DNA of 40,890 bases, from NCBI GenBank assembly GCA_002162675.1, contig MAAE01000033.1, positions 1 through 40,890 on the forward strand, given 5' to 3'. Positions 7,837 through 16,749 of the stretch are shown here, piece by piece. The DNA comes from Colwellia sp. 39_35_sub15_T18. Its GTDB lineage: Bacteria; Pseudomonadota; Gammaproteobacteria; Enterobacterales; Alteromonadaceae. A program made the translations under genes and the position numbers. Under the pieces are notes generated by a model. It made no database searches and was not told the origin of the DNA. It was given only the letters and a program-made list of their open reading frames with translations. The first letter of the stretch is position 1, and every line of letters starts with the position of its first letter.

Positions 7837-7870
7837 CGAGTTCTCGTGATTGGGGGGATTACCGGGGATA

Positions 7871-9610
7871 TTATTTCCAATTGTCTCTTTTAGCGGCTTG
7901 CAATTTCTCATAACCCTCTAGTAATTTTCCGTGGATTTTAAAGCCTTCTAAGCCAAGCCCTGGACAATGTAAGCCGTCAAAAATCACTTTACCTTCTACC
8001 ATTGCCAAACAATTCTTGCTCATTTCTTTGCCGTACATTAAAGCCAGCGAAGTCATGTATGGGGCAAACTCTCTATCCTCACTCCATTTTATTTCTAGCA
8101 AGGCTTGTAAGCAGCGATATTTACGGGTATTTTCTTCATTGTTTTGATCAAGGTGTAATGCCCAGTTTACCCAATCAATGGCTTGTTCGTCTTGGGCGGC
8201 GAGGGCAAGCATGGCTTTAACTTCACCAATGCGTAGATCAAACCAAAGGGTACCCGCATCAGGCGCTAAACCAATAAACTCAGCCGCCGCCAAAGCATCG
8301 TTATAACCACCTTGTTCAAGGCCCTCCAGAATATCTAACCAATCATCATGGCCTAAGTCTTTTAGCGTTAGGAAGGCTTCTCTAAACAAGGCGCCGTCAT
8401 TATTGTTGTTCCAGACAATTTCATCGACAGGGTAGATATCAGACATGCCCGGCACTAAAATTCGACAAGCATATACATTTAAGTGATTGTAGTCAGATAT
8501 ATAAATATCAAAATCCATATTGTGAATAATGGTTACTAAATTATCGTACTCTGTGCCAGTATCAGCGTCAAAGTCCCAGTCAACAAAGTCATAATCGGCT
8601 GTGTCTTTAAAAAAATCGTAAGAAATAAAGCCACTGGAGTCGATAAAGTGCAATTCTATATTGTGTGGTGAGGCAATTTCTTCTTCATCAAAACTTGGCG
8701 GTTGGAAAACATCAAGCTGATCAAGGCTTCGACCTTGTAATAACTCGGTTACGGTACGCTCTAATGCGACTTCAAAGCTTGGGTGAGCACCAAATGAGGC
8801 AAAGACACTGCCGTCTTTTGGATTAATTAACGTCACACTCATCACTGGATATAAACCACCTAGCGAAGCATCACATACTCTTAAATGATAACCATGACTT
8901 TCGAGCTCTCGTATATCGGCTAAAATAGTCGGAAAACGCTCTAATACTGTGACTGGAATTTCGGGTAAACAAATACCTTCAGCAATAATCTTGTTTTTAA
9001 CATAACGCTCAAATATTTCCGATAAGCTTTGTACGCGTGCTTCATTTTGGGTGTTACCGGCTGACATGCCATTACTAACAAACACATTGGCGATAACACT
9101 TACCGGAATATAAATATCTTGTTGATCGCGCTCGCGGGTATAAGGTAGGGCACAAACGCCACGCTCACCAGCGCCAGAGTTCATGTCATAAAGTTTATCA
9201 ACGGTTATTTCACTATTAGGGTCGAAATACTGCCATAAACTTTCATCCATTATCCCTTCAGGCATAGAGTCATCTTCACTGAAGAACCACTTTTCATTAG
9301 GGTAATGCACAAACTCATCATTGCTGATTTTTTCACCAAGATAGAAGTCGGCAAAAAAATAGTTGCAGCTTAAGCGTTCAAAGTATTCCCCTAAGGCACT
9401 GGCTAAACAAGACTTAGCCGTGGCACCTTTGCCATTAGTAAACATTAAGCCACAGCTGCTGTCTTTAATGTGTACGGAAAAGCAATTCTTAACTGGGTTT
9501 AACCAAGAGGCTTCTTCTATATCAAAGCCAAAAGAAGTGAGTTTTTCTTGCATACTGGCAATAGAAGTTTCTAATGCACTGTCTTTGCCTTTGATAAATG
9601 TTTGTTCCAT
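7871..9610 (-). CDS. ycaO: YcaO, RimO-associated ribosomal protein S12 methylthiolation accessory factor
   Basis: This 579-aa protein closely follows E. coli YcaO (586 aa) from its first residues (MEQTFIKGKD) through the SWLNPVKNCFSVHI and FTNGKGATAKSCLASALGEYFERL segments that hold the ATP-binding YcaO fold, to a helical C-terminal domain. E. coli YcaO supports RimO-dependent beta-methylthiolation of ribosomal protein S12. I start at the ATG at 9610: a longer reading to a TTG at 9679 adds a hydrophobic stretch absent from the family, and GGAA lies just upstream of 9610. The C-terminus is not the PxPxP type of RiPP cyclodehydratases. It is a single gene, convergent with its neighbour. Confidence 0.92.
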   Translation of the reverse strand: MEQTFIKGKDSALETSIASMQEKLTSFGFDIEEASWLNPVKNCFSVHIKDSSCGLMFTNGKGATAKSCLASALGEYFERLSCNYFFADFYLGEKISNDEFVHYPNEKWFFSEDDSMPEGIMDESLWQYFDPNSEITVDKLYDMNSGAGERGVCALPYTRERDQQDIYIPVSVIANVFVSNGMSAGNTQNEARVQSLSEIFERYVKNKIIAEGICLPEIPVTVLERFPTILADIRELESHGYHLRVCDASLGGLYPVMSVTLINPKDGSVFASFGAHPSFEVALERTVTELLQGRSLDQLDVFQPPSFDEEEIASPHNIELHFIDSSGFISYDFFKDTADYDFVDWDFDADTGTEYDNLVTIIHNMDFDIYISDYNHLNVYACRILVPGMSDIYPVDEIVWNNNNDGALFREAFLTLKDLGHDDWLDILEGLEQGGYNDALAAAEFIGLAPDAGTLWFDLRIGEVKAMLALAAQDEQAIDWVNWALHLDQNNEENTRKYRCLQALLEIKWSEDREFAPYMTSLALMYGKEMSKNCLAMVEGKVIFDGLHCPGLGLEGFKIHGKLLEGYEKLQAAKRDNWK

Positions 9611-9718
9611 GGTTGTTCCGATTAAATAAGGTGAAAGTAAGCTGAATATTATAGCTGAAATTGTGATGTTAAGGCTCAATACTGAACCTTAACACTCAAT
9701 GTTGAAATTTAAGTTAGG

Positions 9719-10864
9719 CTAATATTCAACCCAGTGGGCATAATGTTCATTTTTTCCTAATGTTGCTTGACTACCTTTTAGGGAAAAGTCATAACCACAT
9801 AAAGTAAACTTACCTCGAAAAGCAAGCGCTTGAATAATCGTTTGGCTATCAAGTGGCGAAAAGCTGGCAAAGTAATCAGTGTTGACACCATTTTTACTCG
9901 CCACATCTACCGCTAAAGTGCGTACCGGTTTACCTTTATTAAAGCTAATTTGCTGGCAGCTGTTGTCACCCTGTGCACTCAATTGTGACCAAAGTTGTGG
10001 TGTATTGACTTCATCAGCTTGCCAATTGATGATCACTCCTTGATGCTGAGATAAATACAAGGTGAAATTATCAGGCATGACTAGTGGGTGCTTTCGTACT
10101 ATTTTTGCGCTAATACTTGATATTTGCTGAGTAGATTGTTGCTCAAGATCACTTGAATGATTAGCACTGAAAAAGCTTAATAACCATGAGGTTAATATGG
10201 CAGCTAAGGTAATAAGCACCATAATTATAATAACTAACTGAGCTTTTTTATTACTTAATAACTTTAAACGGATCAACTCGCCAATGTCAGTTTGCTCACC
10301 GTCTAGTTGAGAGGTTTGTTGGTTATTATTATAGGTATATGCTGCGTGTGCTTGTTGAGTTTCGTGTTGCTGGGCGTCAATGCTTATTACACTTTCCCCT
10401 GCTATGCTTGGTTCGATACGATATTTCGCCGACTTCCCTTGATGAGTATTTTGTTGATATTCAGACATGTCAACAGGGCCTATATACCCTAATATGTAAC
10501 TTTTTCCTATGGATTGTTGCTTGCTAGGGTAGGTGAGTAACACTGCGGAACTAAGAGCGGGAATAAGTAATAAATAATAGCTACTGTGTTGCTCAGAAAA
10601 AATAATGATCAGCGCCATTAAAGCAAAGCTTAAGCTGGGGGCAAATAACCAGTTTTTATTTAATTTGGCATCATGCAGTCGGCGTAAACTTGTCAAACCC
10701 AATGCGGCACTAAATAGTACACTGATCACTAACGAGATAATTAATTTACCGGTGAAAGCCGAAGCTAGCATAATAAAAATAATATATATCGCGCTGCATA
10801 TAGCGAAAAATCGGCTTCGATTATCAAAACCTTGTAAGCAAAAAAGTGACTTTAATAACTGCAC
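9719..10864 (-). CDS. DUF805-like membrane protein with periplasmic C-terminal domain
   Basis: This is a 381-aa protein. The N-terminal 120 residues have four or so hydrophobic helices and the GFDNRSRFF and RRLHDAKLNKNW motifs typical of DUF805. A linker of about 85 residues rich in Gln/Ser follows, then one more helix at about 208-232 and a C-terminal domain of 145 residues, probably outside the membrane, with two Cys that could pair. Such a tail is unusual for DUF805 proteins, which are mostly just the membrane part. The start is GTG with GGAGA about six bases upstream. It is followed on the same strand by ycaO; function unknown. Confidence 0.72.
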   Translation of the reverse strand: MQLLKSLFCLQGFDNRSRFFAICSAIYIIFIMLASAFTGKLIISLVISVLFSAALGLTSLRRLHDAKLNKNWLFAPSLSFALMALIIIFSEQHSSYYLLLIPALSSAVLLTYPSKQQSIGKSYILGYIGPVDMSEYQQNTHQGKSAKYRIEPSIAGESVISIDAQQHETQQAHAAYTYNNNQQTSQLDGEQTDIGELIRLKLLSNKKAQLVIIIMVLITLAAILTSWLLSFFSANHSSDLEQQSTQQISSISAKIVRKHPLVMPDNFTLYLSQHQGVIINWQADEVNTPQLWSQLSAQGDNSCQQISFNKGKPVRTLAVDVASKNGVNTDYFASFSPLDSQTIIQALAFRGKFTLCGYDFSLKGSQATLGKNEHYAHWVEY

Positions 10865-10911
10865 AGTGTCTCCATGGAAAATTTAAAACTGGGTATTAAC
10901 AAAGGTTAAAT

Positions 10912-11214
10912 TTAATGTACTCGATAAGGGGGAATATCAATATTGTCTAATTTTAAGCCAAACAAGGTTAAAGTCGCATTATTGCTAGACTCGCCATCAC
11001 CACTAAACTCGACATCAAATAAGCTTAACCAAATTAAGCCATGTTGTTTGGTAAAGGTTAAACGGCTTGAACGCCTAGCGATAGCTATAAATTGTAATTT
11101 ATTTTGTTCGCAATAATGTTTAGCATGTCTCCGCGCCGCCTCTGATAATTTTCTTAGATAAATAAAGTACCAACAAACTAAGCAAAAGAGTAATAAATAA
11201 TAAATATTTTCCAT
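10912..11214 (-). CDS. DUF3301 family protein
   Basis: This 100-aa protein has one N-terminal helix (about 3-20) and a small domain containing ARRHAKHYCEQNKLQFI and FSGDGESSNNATLTLFG, as in DUF3301 proteins of marine gammaproteobacteria. It is a small membrane-anchored protein of unknown role. The DUF3549 gene lies upstream on the same strand, a pairing that recurs in related genomes, so the two probably form one operon. An AAGGAA sits some 12 bases before the ATG. Confidence 0.82.
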   Translation of the reverse strand: MENIYYLLLFCLVCWYFIYLRKLSEAARRHAKHYCEQNKLQFIAIARRSSRLTFTKQHGLIWLSLFDVEFSGDGESSNNATLTLFGLKLDNIDIPPYRVH

Positions 11215-11306
11215 AGTAACTTGGTTTTCCTTAAATAAATGAATAAGTCAGTGATTAAGTTGCGTGTTTGTTGCTAACGTTGATTTAATGATACTCGTAG
11301 CGATAG

Positions 11307-12365
11307 CTAATTAAATAATTGCCCAATAGCTTTTGATAAAGCATCACTGCGTTCAGGCGCGCGCATGCATTGAAAAACAATAGGCCTAAGAGCAGGGATA
11401 GCGACCAGATCTTTGAAAATATGATTAAATAATGTTTGCTCTTTACTGGCAATGACATGTTCAAAAAATGCCATTAAATTGTCACTGTTTTCTAATGCTA
11501 ACCAACAACGTCCTGACAAAGTGATCAGTAAATCCGCTGCTAGGGTTTGCTGTTGCAATAATAAGCTTATCAATTGGTGTACATGAGGATGTTGGCAACT
11601 ACTGGCTAAGCTGCGTAATAGGTGTTGCTGCACTTGTATCATTTGTTCTGTGGCAGGCTCTTGACTGCTTAGCTTGGCCTTAAATAAAGTAATTAAGGCC
11701 TCTAATAACTCAACAGCTAGTGGCTCATTTTCTAACGCGCTACATAAAGGTAATAATACTTCATTGGGTAAATGAGGTAGTGCTTTACTGAGTAGCTCAC
11801 TATTTTTTGCTGTGCCATTAATGTTTTCATTAATGCGCACGGCAAAGTCTGTAATACCTTGTACACCAACCGCTTGCCAATTTTCCCAACCAGTATCACC
11901 TGTTATATAGCTGATAAAAGGGGCTAAGTATTCGCTAGGCGTCTGCTTTAATTCAAATTTTATTTTACTGTTTAAGGCCGCTAACTTATATTGTGCCGGC
12001 GTGAATAAGTAAGGATTGTTTTTCAATAACTCTTCTTGCTGCTCGTTAGCATCTTGCGTTAAATCAGCGCCAAGCGCTTCAACAATTATGGCAATAAAAT
12101 GATTTCTAGCCCCTTGGTTTAGTAGGCCTCGTTCATCTAGAGGAAGCTTTAACAGCCACAAATAAGGTTGCGGTGATTGTTTTTGCCAAAAAGCAATGGC
12201 AATACAAGCGTGTCCTTGCGATGGTGTCGGATAAGGAATTTGATTTTGTTCAATTTTTTCAAATTGTTCTTTCGATATTTTTGCTATTTTACGACCAACA
12301 TCATAAAGACGATATTGTGAATTAGAAGATTGTAAAAGCTGGGTAATTGTATCAATAGTATCCAT
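11307..12365 (-). CDS. DUF3549 family protein
   Basis: This is a protein of about 352 aa with the DUF3549 opening (MDTIDTITQLLQSSNSQYRLYDVGRKI, then QIPYPTPSQGHACIAIAFW). The rest is largely helical, with Leu-rich repeats of HEAT-like spacing, no signal and no membrane helix, so it is cytoplasmic. Function is unknown. I use the ATG at 12365 since family members start at this motif; an ATG at 12407 adds 14 residues with no better SD. It is divergent from truC and upstream of the DUF3301 gene. Confidence 0.82.
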   Translation of the reverse strand: MDTIDTITQLLQSSNSQYRLYDVGRKIAKISKEQFEKIEQNQIPYPTPSQGHACIAIAFWQKQSPQPYLWLLKLPLDERGLLNQGARNHFIAIIVEALGADLTQDANEQQEELLKNNPYLFTPAQYKLAALNSKIKFELKQTPSEYLAPFISYITGDTGWENWQAVGVQGITDFAVRINENINGTAKNSELLSKALPHLPNEVLLPLCSALENEPLAVELLEALITLFKAKLSSQEPATEQMIQVQQHLLRSLASSCQHPHVHQLISLLLQQQTLAADLLITLSGRCWLALENSDNLMAFFEHVIASKEQTLFNHIFKDLVAIPALRPIVFQCMRAPERSDALSKAIGQLFN

Positions 12366-12514
12366 AAGGCCGTAATAATTAGTCAATAAATTGGGAAAAA
12401 TGTGCATTTGTCTTTAGCGCTTATTATAAGGATAATAGCGCCATTAACCTAGTAAAAAAACCTAGTAAAAACTCTTCACAAATTTGCCAATATAGCGTCA
12501 GGAAATAAAGCTTA

Positions 12515-13336
12515 ATGAATATTGAAGCACCTTGCATACCCGAAAAACCGCTACTGACTATTTTATACCAAGATGACTATTTAGTAGCCGTAGACAAACC
12601 CGCGGGTTTATTCGTTCATCGCAGCTTTATGGATAAGGATGAAATTTATTTTGCTTTGCAACTCGTGCGCGATCAAATAGGTAAATATGTTTATCCTGTG
12701 CACCGTTTAGACAGACCAACATCAGGTGTATTGCTATTTGCGTTAACCAAAGCGGTTGCACAGCAAATGAATGAAGCCTTTGCCAATAAATCTAATGGCG
12801 TTAGCTCAGTAAAAGAAATGATCAGCAGTGAAACGGCTGAAACAGTGTTGAACAAAACCTACTATGCGTTAGTGCGTGGACATTTACCTATAGCTAAGCA
12901 GAGTGAGCTGATAGATTACCCCCTTAAGGAAAAGTTAGATAAATTAGGCGACAAAAATGTTAGCCGTGATAAACCAGCACAAGCAGCGCAAACGTATTAT
13001 CAAGTCATCGAACAAGCAAGTTTGCCCATTGCTCTGGGTAAATTTGATAGTGTTCGCTATTCTTTAGTGAAACTAACTCCTGTCACTGGACGGCGTCATC
13101 AAATTCGCCGCCATTTAGCCCATTTAAGGCACCCGATAATTGGCGATATTAATTATGGTGATAATAAACAAAACCCTTTTTTTGGTGAGCATTTTGGTTT
13201 TAAGCGCTTAATGCTTATTGCTAAGTCATTAAGTTTTACTCATCCGGTTACTGAACAAGTTATTACCGTCACGGCCGAGTTTGATGCGCAGTGGCAGCAA
13301 GTGTTTAAAGTGCTGGAATGGTTAATTCAGGAGTAA
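12515..13336 (+). CDS. truC: tRNA pseudouridine(65) synthase TruC
   Basis: This 273-aa RluA-family enzyme isomerises U65 in some tRNAs. It has the family opening (ILYQDDYLVAVDKPAGLFVH), the catalytic motif HRLDRPTSGVLL with Asp at residue 66, and the later TGRRHQIRRHLAHLRHPIIGD motif. TruC is the usual assignment for this short, S4-domain-less type in gammaproteobacteria next to DUF3549/DUF3301. About 25 residues near 90-115 form an insertion after the catalytic motif. AGGAAA precedes the ATG by about 11 bases. Confidence 0.9.
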   Translation: MNIEAPCIPEKPLLTILYQDDYLVAVDKPAGLFVHRSFMDKDEIYFALQLVRDQIGKYVYPVHRLDRPTSGVLLFALTKAVAQQMNEAFANKSNGVSSVKEMISSETAETVLNKTYYALVRGHLPIAKQSELIDYPLKEKLDKLGDKNVSRDKPAQAAQTYYQVIEQASLPIALGKFDSVRYSLVKLTPVTGRRHQIRRHLAHLRHPIIGDINYGDNKQNPFFGEHFGFKRLMLIAKSLSFTHPVTEQVITVTAEFDAQWQQVFKVLEWLIQE

Positions 13337-13650
13337 AGTTGCAATATATATATTAAAAATATAATTTGTGTTTTTTGCTCCTGTCGCGTCGCGGTGGCGA
13401 CATCACCCAAAGGGAGACTGCCTCCGGCCTCCCTTTGGAATCCCTCGGAGCTGCGATCCAAACGTAATCTTTCATTCTATCAAGTGTTTTCGACGTAATG
13501 GCGTTGAACGGGCATCCATGCCCTACATCGCCTTGTTCATCATCCATGATGAAAATACGTGAACACTTTCTTTCATTTCAGCGTTTGTTCACGCAGACAG
13601 GAAGTTGGTGTCACTGTTTGAGTATATATTACCTTTTTAAAAGAAAAGCG
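13337..13650. repeat. Hairpin-rich intergenic element, likely a dispersed repeat
   Basis: This 314-bp gap has visibly higher GC than its neighbours and holds many perfect inverted repeats: GTCGC-GGTG-GCGAC (13388-13401), a 10-bp stem CCAAAGGGAG/CTCCCTTTGG (13407-13416 with 13429-13438), GGGCAT-CC-ATGCCC (13510-13523), CATCAT-CC-ATGATG (13538-13551), and CGTGAACA/TGTTCACG (13558-13565 with 13586-13593). ORFs of about 64 codons exist on both strands here but look like by-products of the palindromes. I infer a dispersed non-coding repeat or remnant element. The convergent RND gene ends at 13651. Confidence 0.55.
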
Positions 13651-16600
13651 CTAACTCTTGGTTAGTTTTTTAGCAAAGCGATTGGCATGATAAAAACCAA
13701 TACTGGTGTTACGAGCCATTTTGGTGAAAATTAAATAACACCAAGGCACTAAAAACAAACTAGTGATGGTGGAGAAAGTTAAACCACCAATAATGGCAAT
13801 GGCTAAAGGCGAGTATGATGGGCCGTCGCCGCCTATTTGCGTGGAGCCTAACGCCAATGGGATCATACCTAGTACCGTCGTGGCTACTGTCATTAGTACC
13901 GGTCGTAAACGGGTGACGCAAATATCACTAATGGTTTGTTCTAAATCAGCAATTTTAGGCGACATTTGATTAATTTGATCGATTAACACTATGCCGTTGT
14001 TGACCACTATGCCCATGAGGATCAAAATACCTATCATGCCCATTACTGACATGCTGGTACCAGTAATAAAAAAGAACCAGAACACCCCGACAATAGAATA
14101 AATAATTGAGCTAATAATAGCGGCAGGCAGTAGTAATGATTCAAACAGCGCCGCCATAACAATGTAAATCATCGCTAATGCTAGAATCATATTGGTGATC
14201 ATAATTTGTTGATCCGCTTCTTGGCTATCGAAGCCTTGGCCTAACTTCCAACTATAACCTGGCGGCAGAGTGATAGCATCCATCGCGGTAGTAATGCGAT
14301 TTTGCGCTTGCTCCATGGTGATATCATTTAAGTTTGCGCCAATAGTCAGCGCTGTTTGACGATTTTCACGATAAATAGCCGTTAATCTTGGTTGTACTTT
14401 AAACTGGGCGACATTTTCTAAACTGATGATTTGCCCTGCTATTTGTGTGATAGGCAGTTTCTTTAATTGGCTTAATGAATACTTTAGACGTTCATCATAA
14501 AGCAAACGTATTTTAACTTCGCCATTGGGATCATGCCTAAAACTTCTTAACTCTAACCCTCGTAAGGCTGTGCCGACTACTTGAGCAATTTCGTTAGAAT
14601 TTAAACCGATTTGGCTTGCCTTAACTCGGTCAATAATCAAGACCATTTCTTTTTGATGTTGTGAAACATCACTGCGTACATCTGTTAAGCCGTCAATATG
14701 GTTGAGCACAGGTACTACTTGTTTGGATAACTCAACCAGTAAATCAGTTGATGGACCCAATAAGGTCATACTAACACCGCCACTTTTAGCACTTTGCCAG
14801 CCAAAGTCAGGCTTAGCTTCAGCAAAGTTGGGCATGTTTTTACGAATGCGCGCCTTTAGCTCGGTCATGGAAATATCGCGATCTTCTTTTAATAACAAGG
14901 TTGAAGCAGCGCGCTCACCGTTGTAATAGCTATAAACGGAGTCAATATAGAATTCTTCTTGGTGCTGGTATAAATAATCTTCAAAGCGGTCAACCATGGC
15001 TTCGACATGCTCTAGCGGAAATTGTCCCTCAACATGGTAGCGCATATACAAGCGAGTACCGTCTTGATTGTCCATATTGTCTGAGGTGATAGACTCCATA
15101 GGAATAGCGGCACTGGCTAAAATAAGCAAGGCCATTATCGCGGTAATTTTAGGGTGAGCTAGCACCCAAGTTAAGCTGGTTTTATATTTAGCCTGTAAGC
15201 GACTCGGTTTTTTCTCTGCTTGGGTATTGATTAACTTATCGAGTGATATTCTACTTAATAGTAAGGGCAATAAGGTTTTGGCAATCAATAATGATGCCGC
15301 TAAAGAAATGCATATTGCGATAGCAACGTGTTCTAAAAACACCGTTAATTGTACTTTCTCACCAATAATATTAGGTAAAAAAACAATCATAGTGGTTAAA
15401 GTACCCGTCATTACCGCAAGGGAGACTTTATCAACCCCCCGTAAAATGTTCTGCACTTTACCCGACTGCGTGGCACTGGGTGTTTTTTGATGCTGTGCTG
15501 AAATAGACTCAGTGATCACGACGGAATTATCCACCAACATACCCACGGCAAGTAATAGGCCCATCATAGATAAAACATTAAGGGAATAACCTAATAGATA
15601 CATGATAGCCAAGGTGATACAAATTGAAAAAGGCACTGACGCAACCACCAATAACGTTGCTGTTGTGTTGCGCATAAACAAATACAATACGGCAAAAGAC
15701 AGTAGCGCACCGATAGCGCCAGCCGTTAATAAATCAGCTAAAGAGTCGGTAACGCCTTTAGCCTGATCTTCCATCATAAAAATATTTACCCCGTCAAACT
15801 GTCGGCTGCTACGAATGATTTCAACAGACTTAACTACCCGGCCGGCTACTTCAACGAGATTAGCGCTAGACTCTTTAAATACGTTAACACCAATGGCGTA
15901 GTTTCTATCAAGATGACGGCCATCTACTTGCTCAGGTTGTTCAAAGGCTACGCTGGCAATGTCACCAAGGTAAACATGGTCACTTACTTTTAATGCGCGT
16001 ATATCATTTAGCTCAGTAAATTCCCCCTTAGGACTAATACGAATATTGGCTTGCTCTGATTTTAATGAGCCAGCATTGATGGTGAAATTCTCTTTTTGCA
16101 GCATCATAGTTAGCGCTCTAATATCAATACTATGGCTAGCCATTCTGTCGCTAAGTAATCGAATTGAAATTTGACGAGGATCTATACCATAAAGCTCAAC
16201 CTTAGAGACACCGCTTAAACGCTCGAGTGGTTTTTTCAGGTAATTATTTAACAACTGATAGCTATTTTTAAGCTCACGCTCGCTAGAAATTCTTAGCGTT
16301 AAAATAGGTAAATCAGCCGTGGAAAACTGATAAACAAATATCCGTTGTAAATCTTCGGGTAATAGATGTCGAACGGCGTCTATCTTCTCTCTAGCCTCGA
16401 TAGCCTTGCCCGTTAAGCTATTCTCCCATTTCACCTCTATACCTATTTCAGCACCGTGCTCTGTTGAGTTAGAATTAAGGCGGATAATTCCTCCCATAGT
16501 CGACAAGGCTTCTTCTAAAGGTTTTGTGACTAAACGTTCAACTTCGGCTGGTGTTGATGCTTGATAAGGAGCACTGATCATCATTTCTGGAATATCAATG

Positions 16601-16749
16601 CCCGGCCATTTTTCTAACGGCAATAACTGTGTGGCAGCAACACCCGTTAACAGCATGGTTAAGCACAGCATAAAGGTAGTGACAGGTTTTTTTAATGCTA
16701 GGGTGGTTAAATTAATGCCGGCAGCTTTTTCATTTGTTTGTTTAGACAC
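13651..16749 (-). CDS. RND efflux pump subunit, second of two
   Basis: This is a protein of about 1032 aa with the AcrB/MdtB-type RND layout: helix 1 near the start, a large periplasmic loop, helices 2-6, a second loop and helices 8-12. It pumps small molecules out using proton flow, with an adaptor and an outer-membrane channel. The TM4 motif reads GMLVDNSVV (Asp near residue 407), so the second acidic residue of AcrB-type VDD is Asn. The TM10 segment reads GIVVNNGIVL, with Asn where AcrB has Lys940. I use the GTG at 16749 because GGAGG lies 6 bases before it; an ATG at 16773 has no SD. It overlaps the upstream RND gene by 8 bases, so translation is coupled. Confidence 0.9.
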   Translation of the reverse strand: MSKQTNEKAAGINLTTLALKKPVTTFMLCLTMLLTGVAATQLLPLEKWPGIDIPEMMISAPYQASTPAEVERLVTKPLEEALSTMGGIIRLNSNSTEHGAEIGIEVKWENSLTGKAIEAREKIDAVRHLLPEDLQRIFVYQFSTADLPILTLRISSERELKNSYQLLNNYLKKPLERLSGVSKVELYGIDPRQISIRLLSDRMASHSIDIRALTMMLQKENFTINAGSLKSEQANIRISPKGEFTELNDIRALKVSDHVYLGDIASVAFEQPEQVDGRHLDRNYAIGVNVFKESSANLVEVAGRVVKSVEIIRSSRQFDGVNIFMMEDQAKGVTDSLADLLTAGAIGALLSFAVLYLFMRNTTATLLVVASVPFSICITLAIMYLLGYSLNVLSMMGLLLAVGMLVDNSVVITESISAQHQKTPSATQSGKVQNILRGVDKVSLAVMTGTLTTMIVFLPNIIGEKVQLTVFLEHVAIAICISLAASLLIAKTLLPLLLSRISLDKLINTQAEKKPSRLQAKYKTSLTWVLAHPKITAIMALLILASAAIPMESITSDNMDNQDGTRLYMRYHVEGQFPLEHVEAMVDRFEDYLYQHQEEFYIDSVYSYYNGERAASTLLLKEDRDISMTELKARIRKNMPNFAEAKPDFGWQSAKSGGVSMTLLGPSTDLLVELSKQVVPVLNHIDGLTDVRSDVSQHQKEMVLIIDRVKASQIGLNSNEIAQVVGTALRGLELRSFRHDPNGEVKIRLLYDERLKYSLSQLKKLPITQIAGQIISLENVAQFKVQPRLTAIYRENRQTALTIGANLNDITMEQAQNRITTAMDAITLPPGYSWKLGQGFDSQEADQQIMITNMILALAMIYIVMAALFESLLLPAAIISSIIYSIVGVFWFFFITGTSMSVMGMIGILILMGIVVNNGIVLIDQINQMSPKIADLEQTISDICVTRLRPVLMTVATTVLGMIPLALGSTQIGGDGPSYSPLAIAIIGGLTFSTITSLFLVPWCYLIFTKMARNTSIGFYHANRFAKKLTKS

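Noticed and set aside
7871..9610. YcaO as modifying enzyme for the Cys-rich peptide
   Set aside because: The protein is the E. coli type with a RimO-related role, has its own unit 2 kb away on the other strand, and EGKCG peptides are known as MNIO rather than YcaO substrates.
9610..9679. TTG start giving a 23-residue N-terminal extension of YcaO
   Set aside because: The added part is a hydrophobic stretch absent from the family, and an ATG with an SD lies at the family start.
13353..13547. 64-codon ORFs on both strands
   Set aside because: They lie across dense palindromes, have no SD and no domain. They are better explained by a structured repeat, although a similar ORF may be annotated as hypothetical elsewhere.
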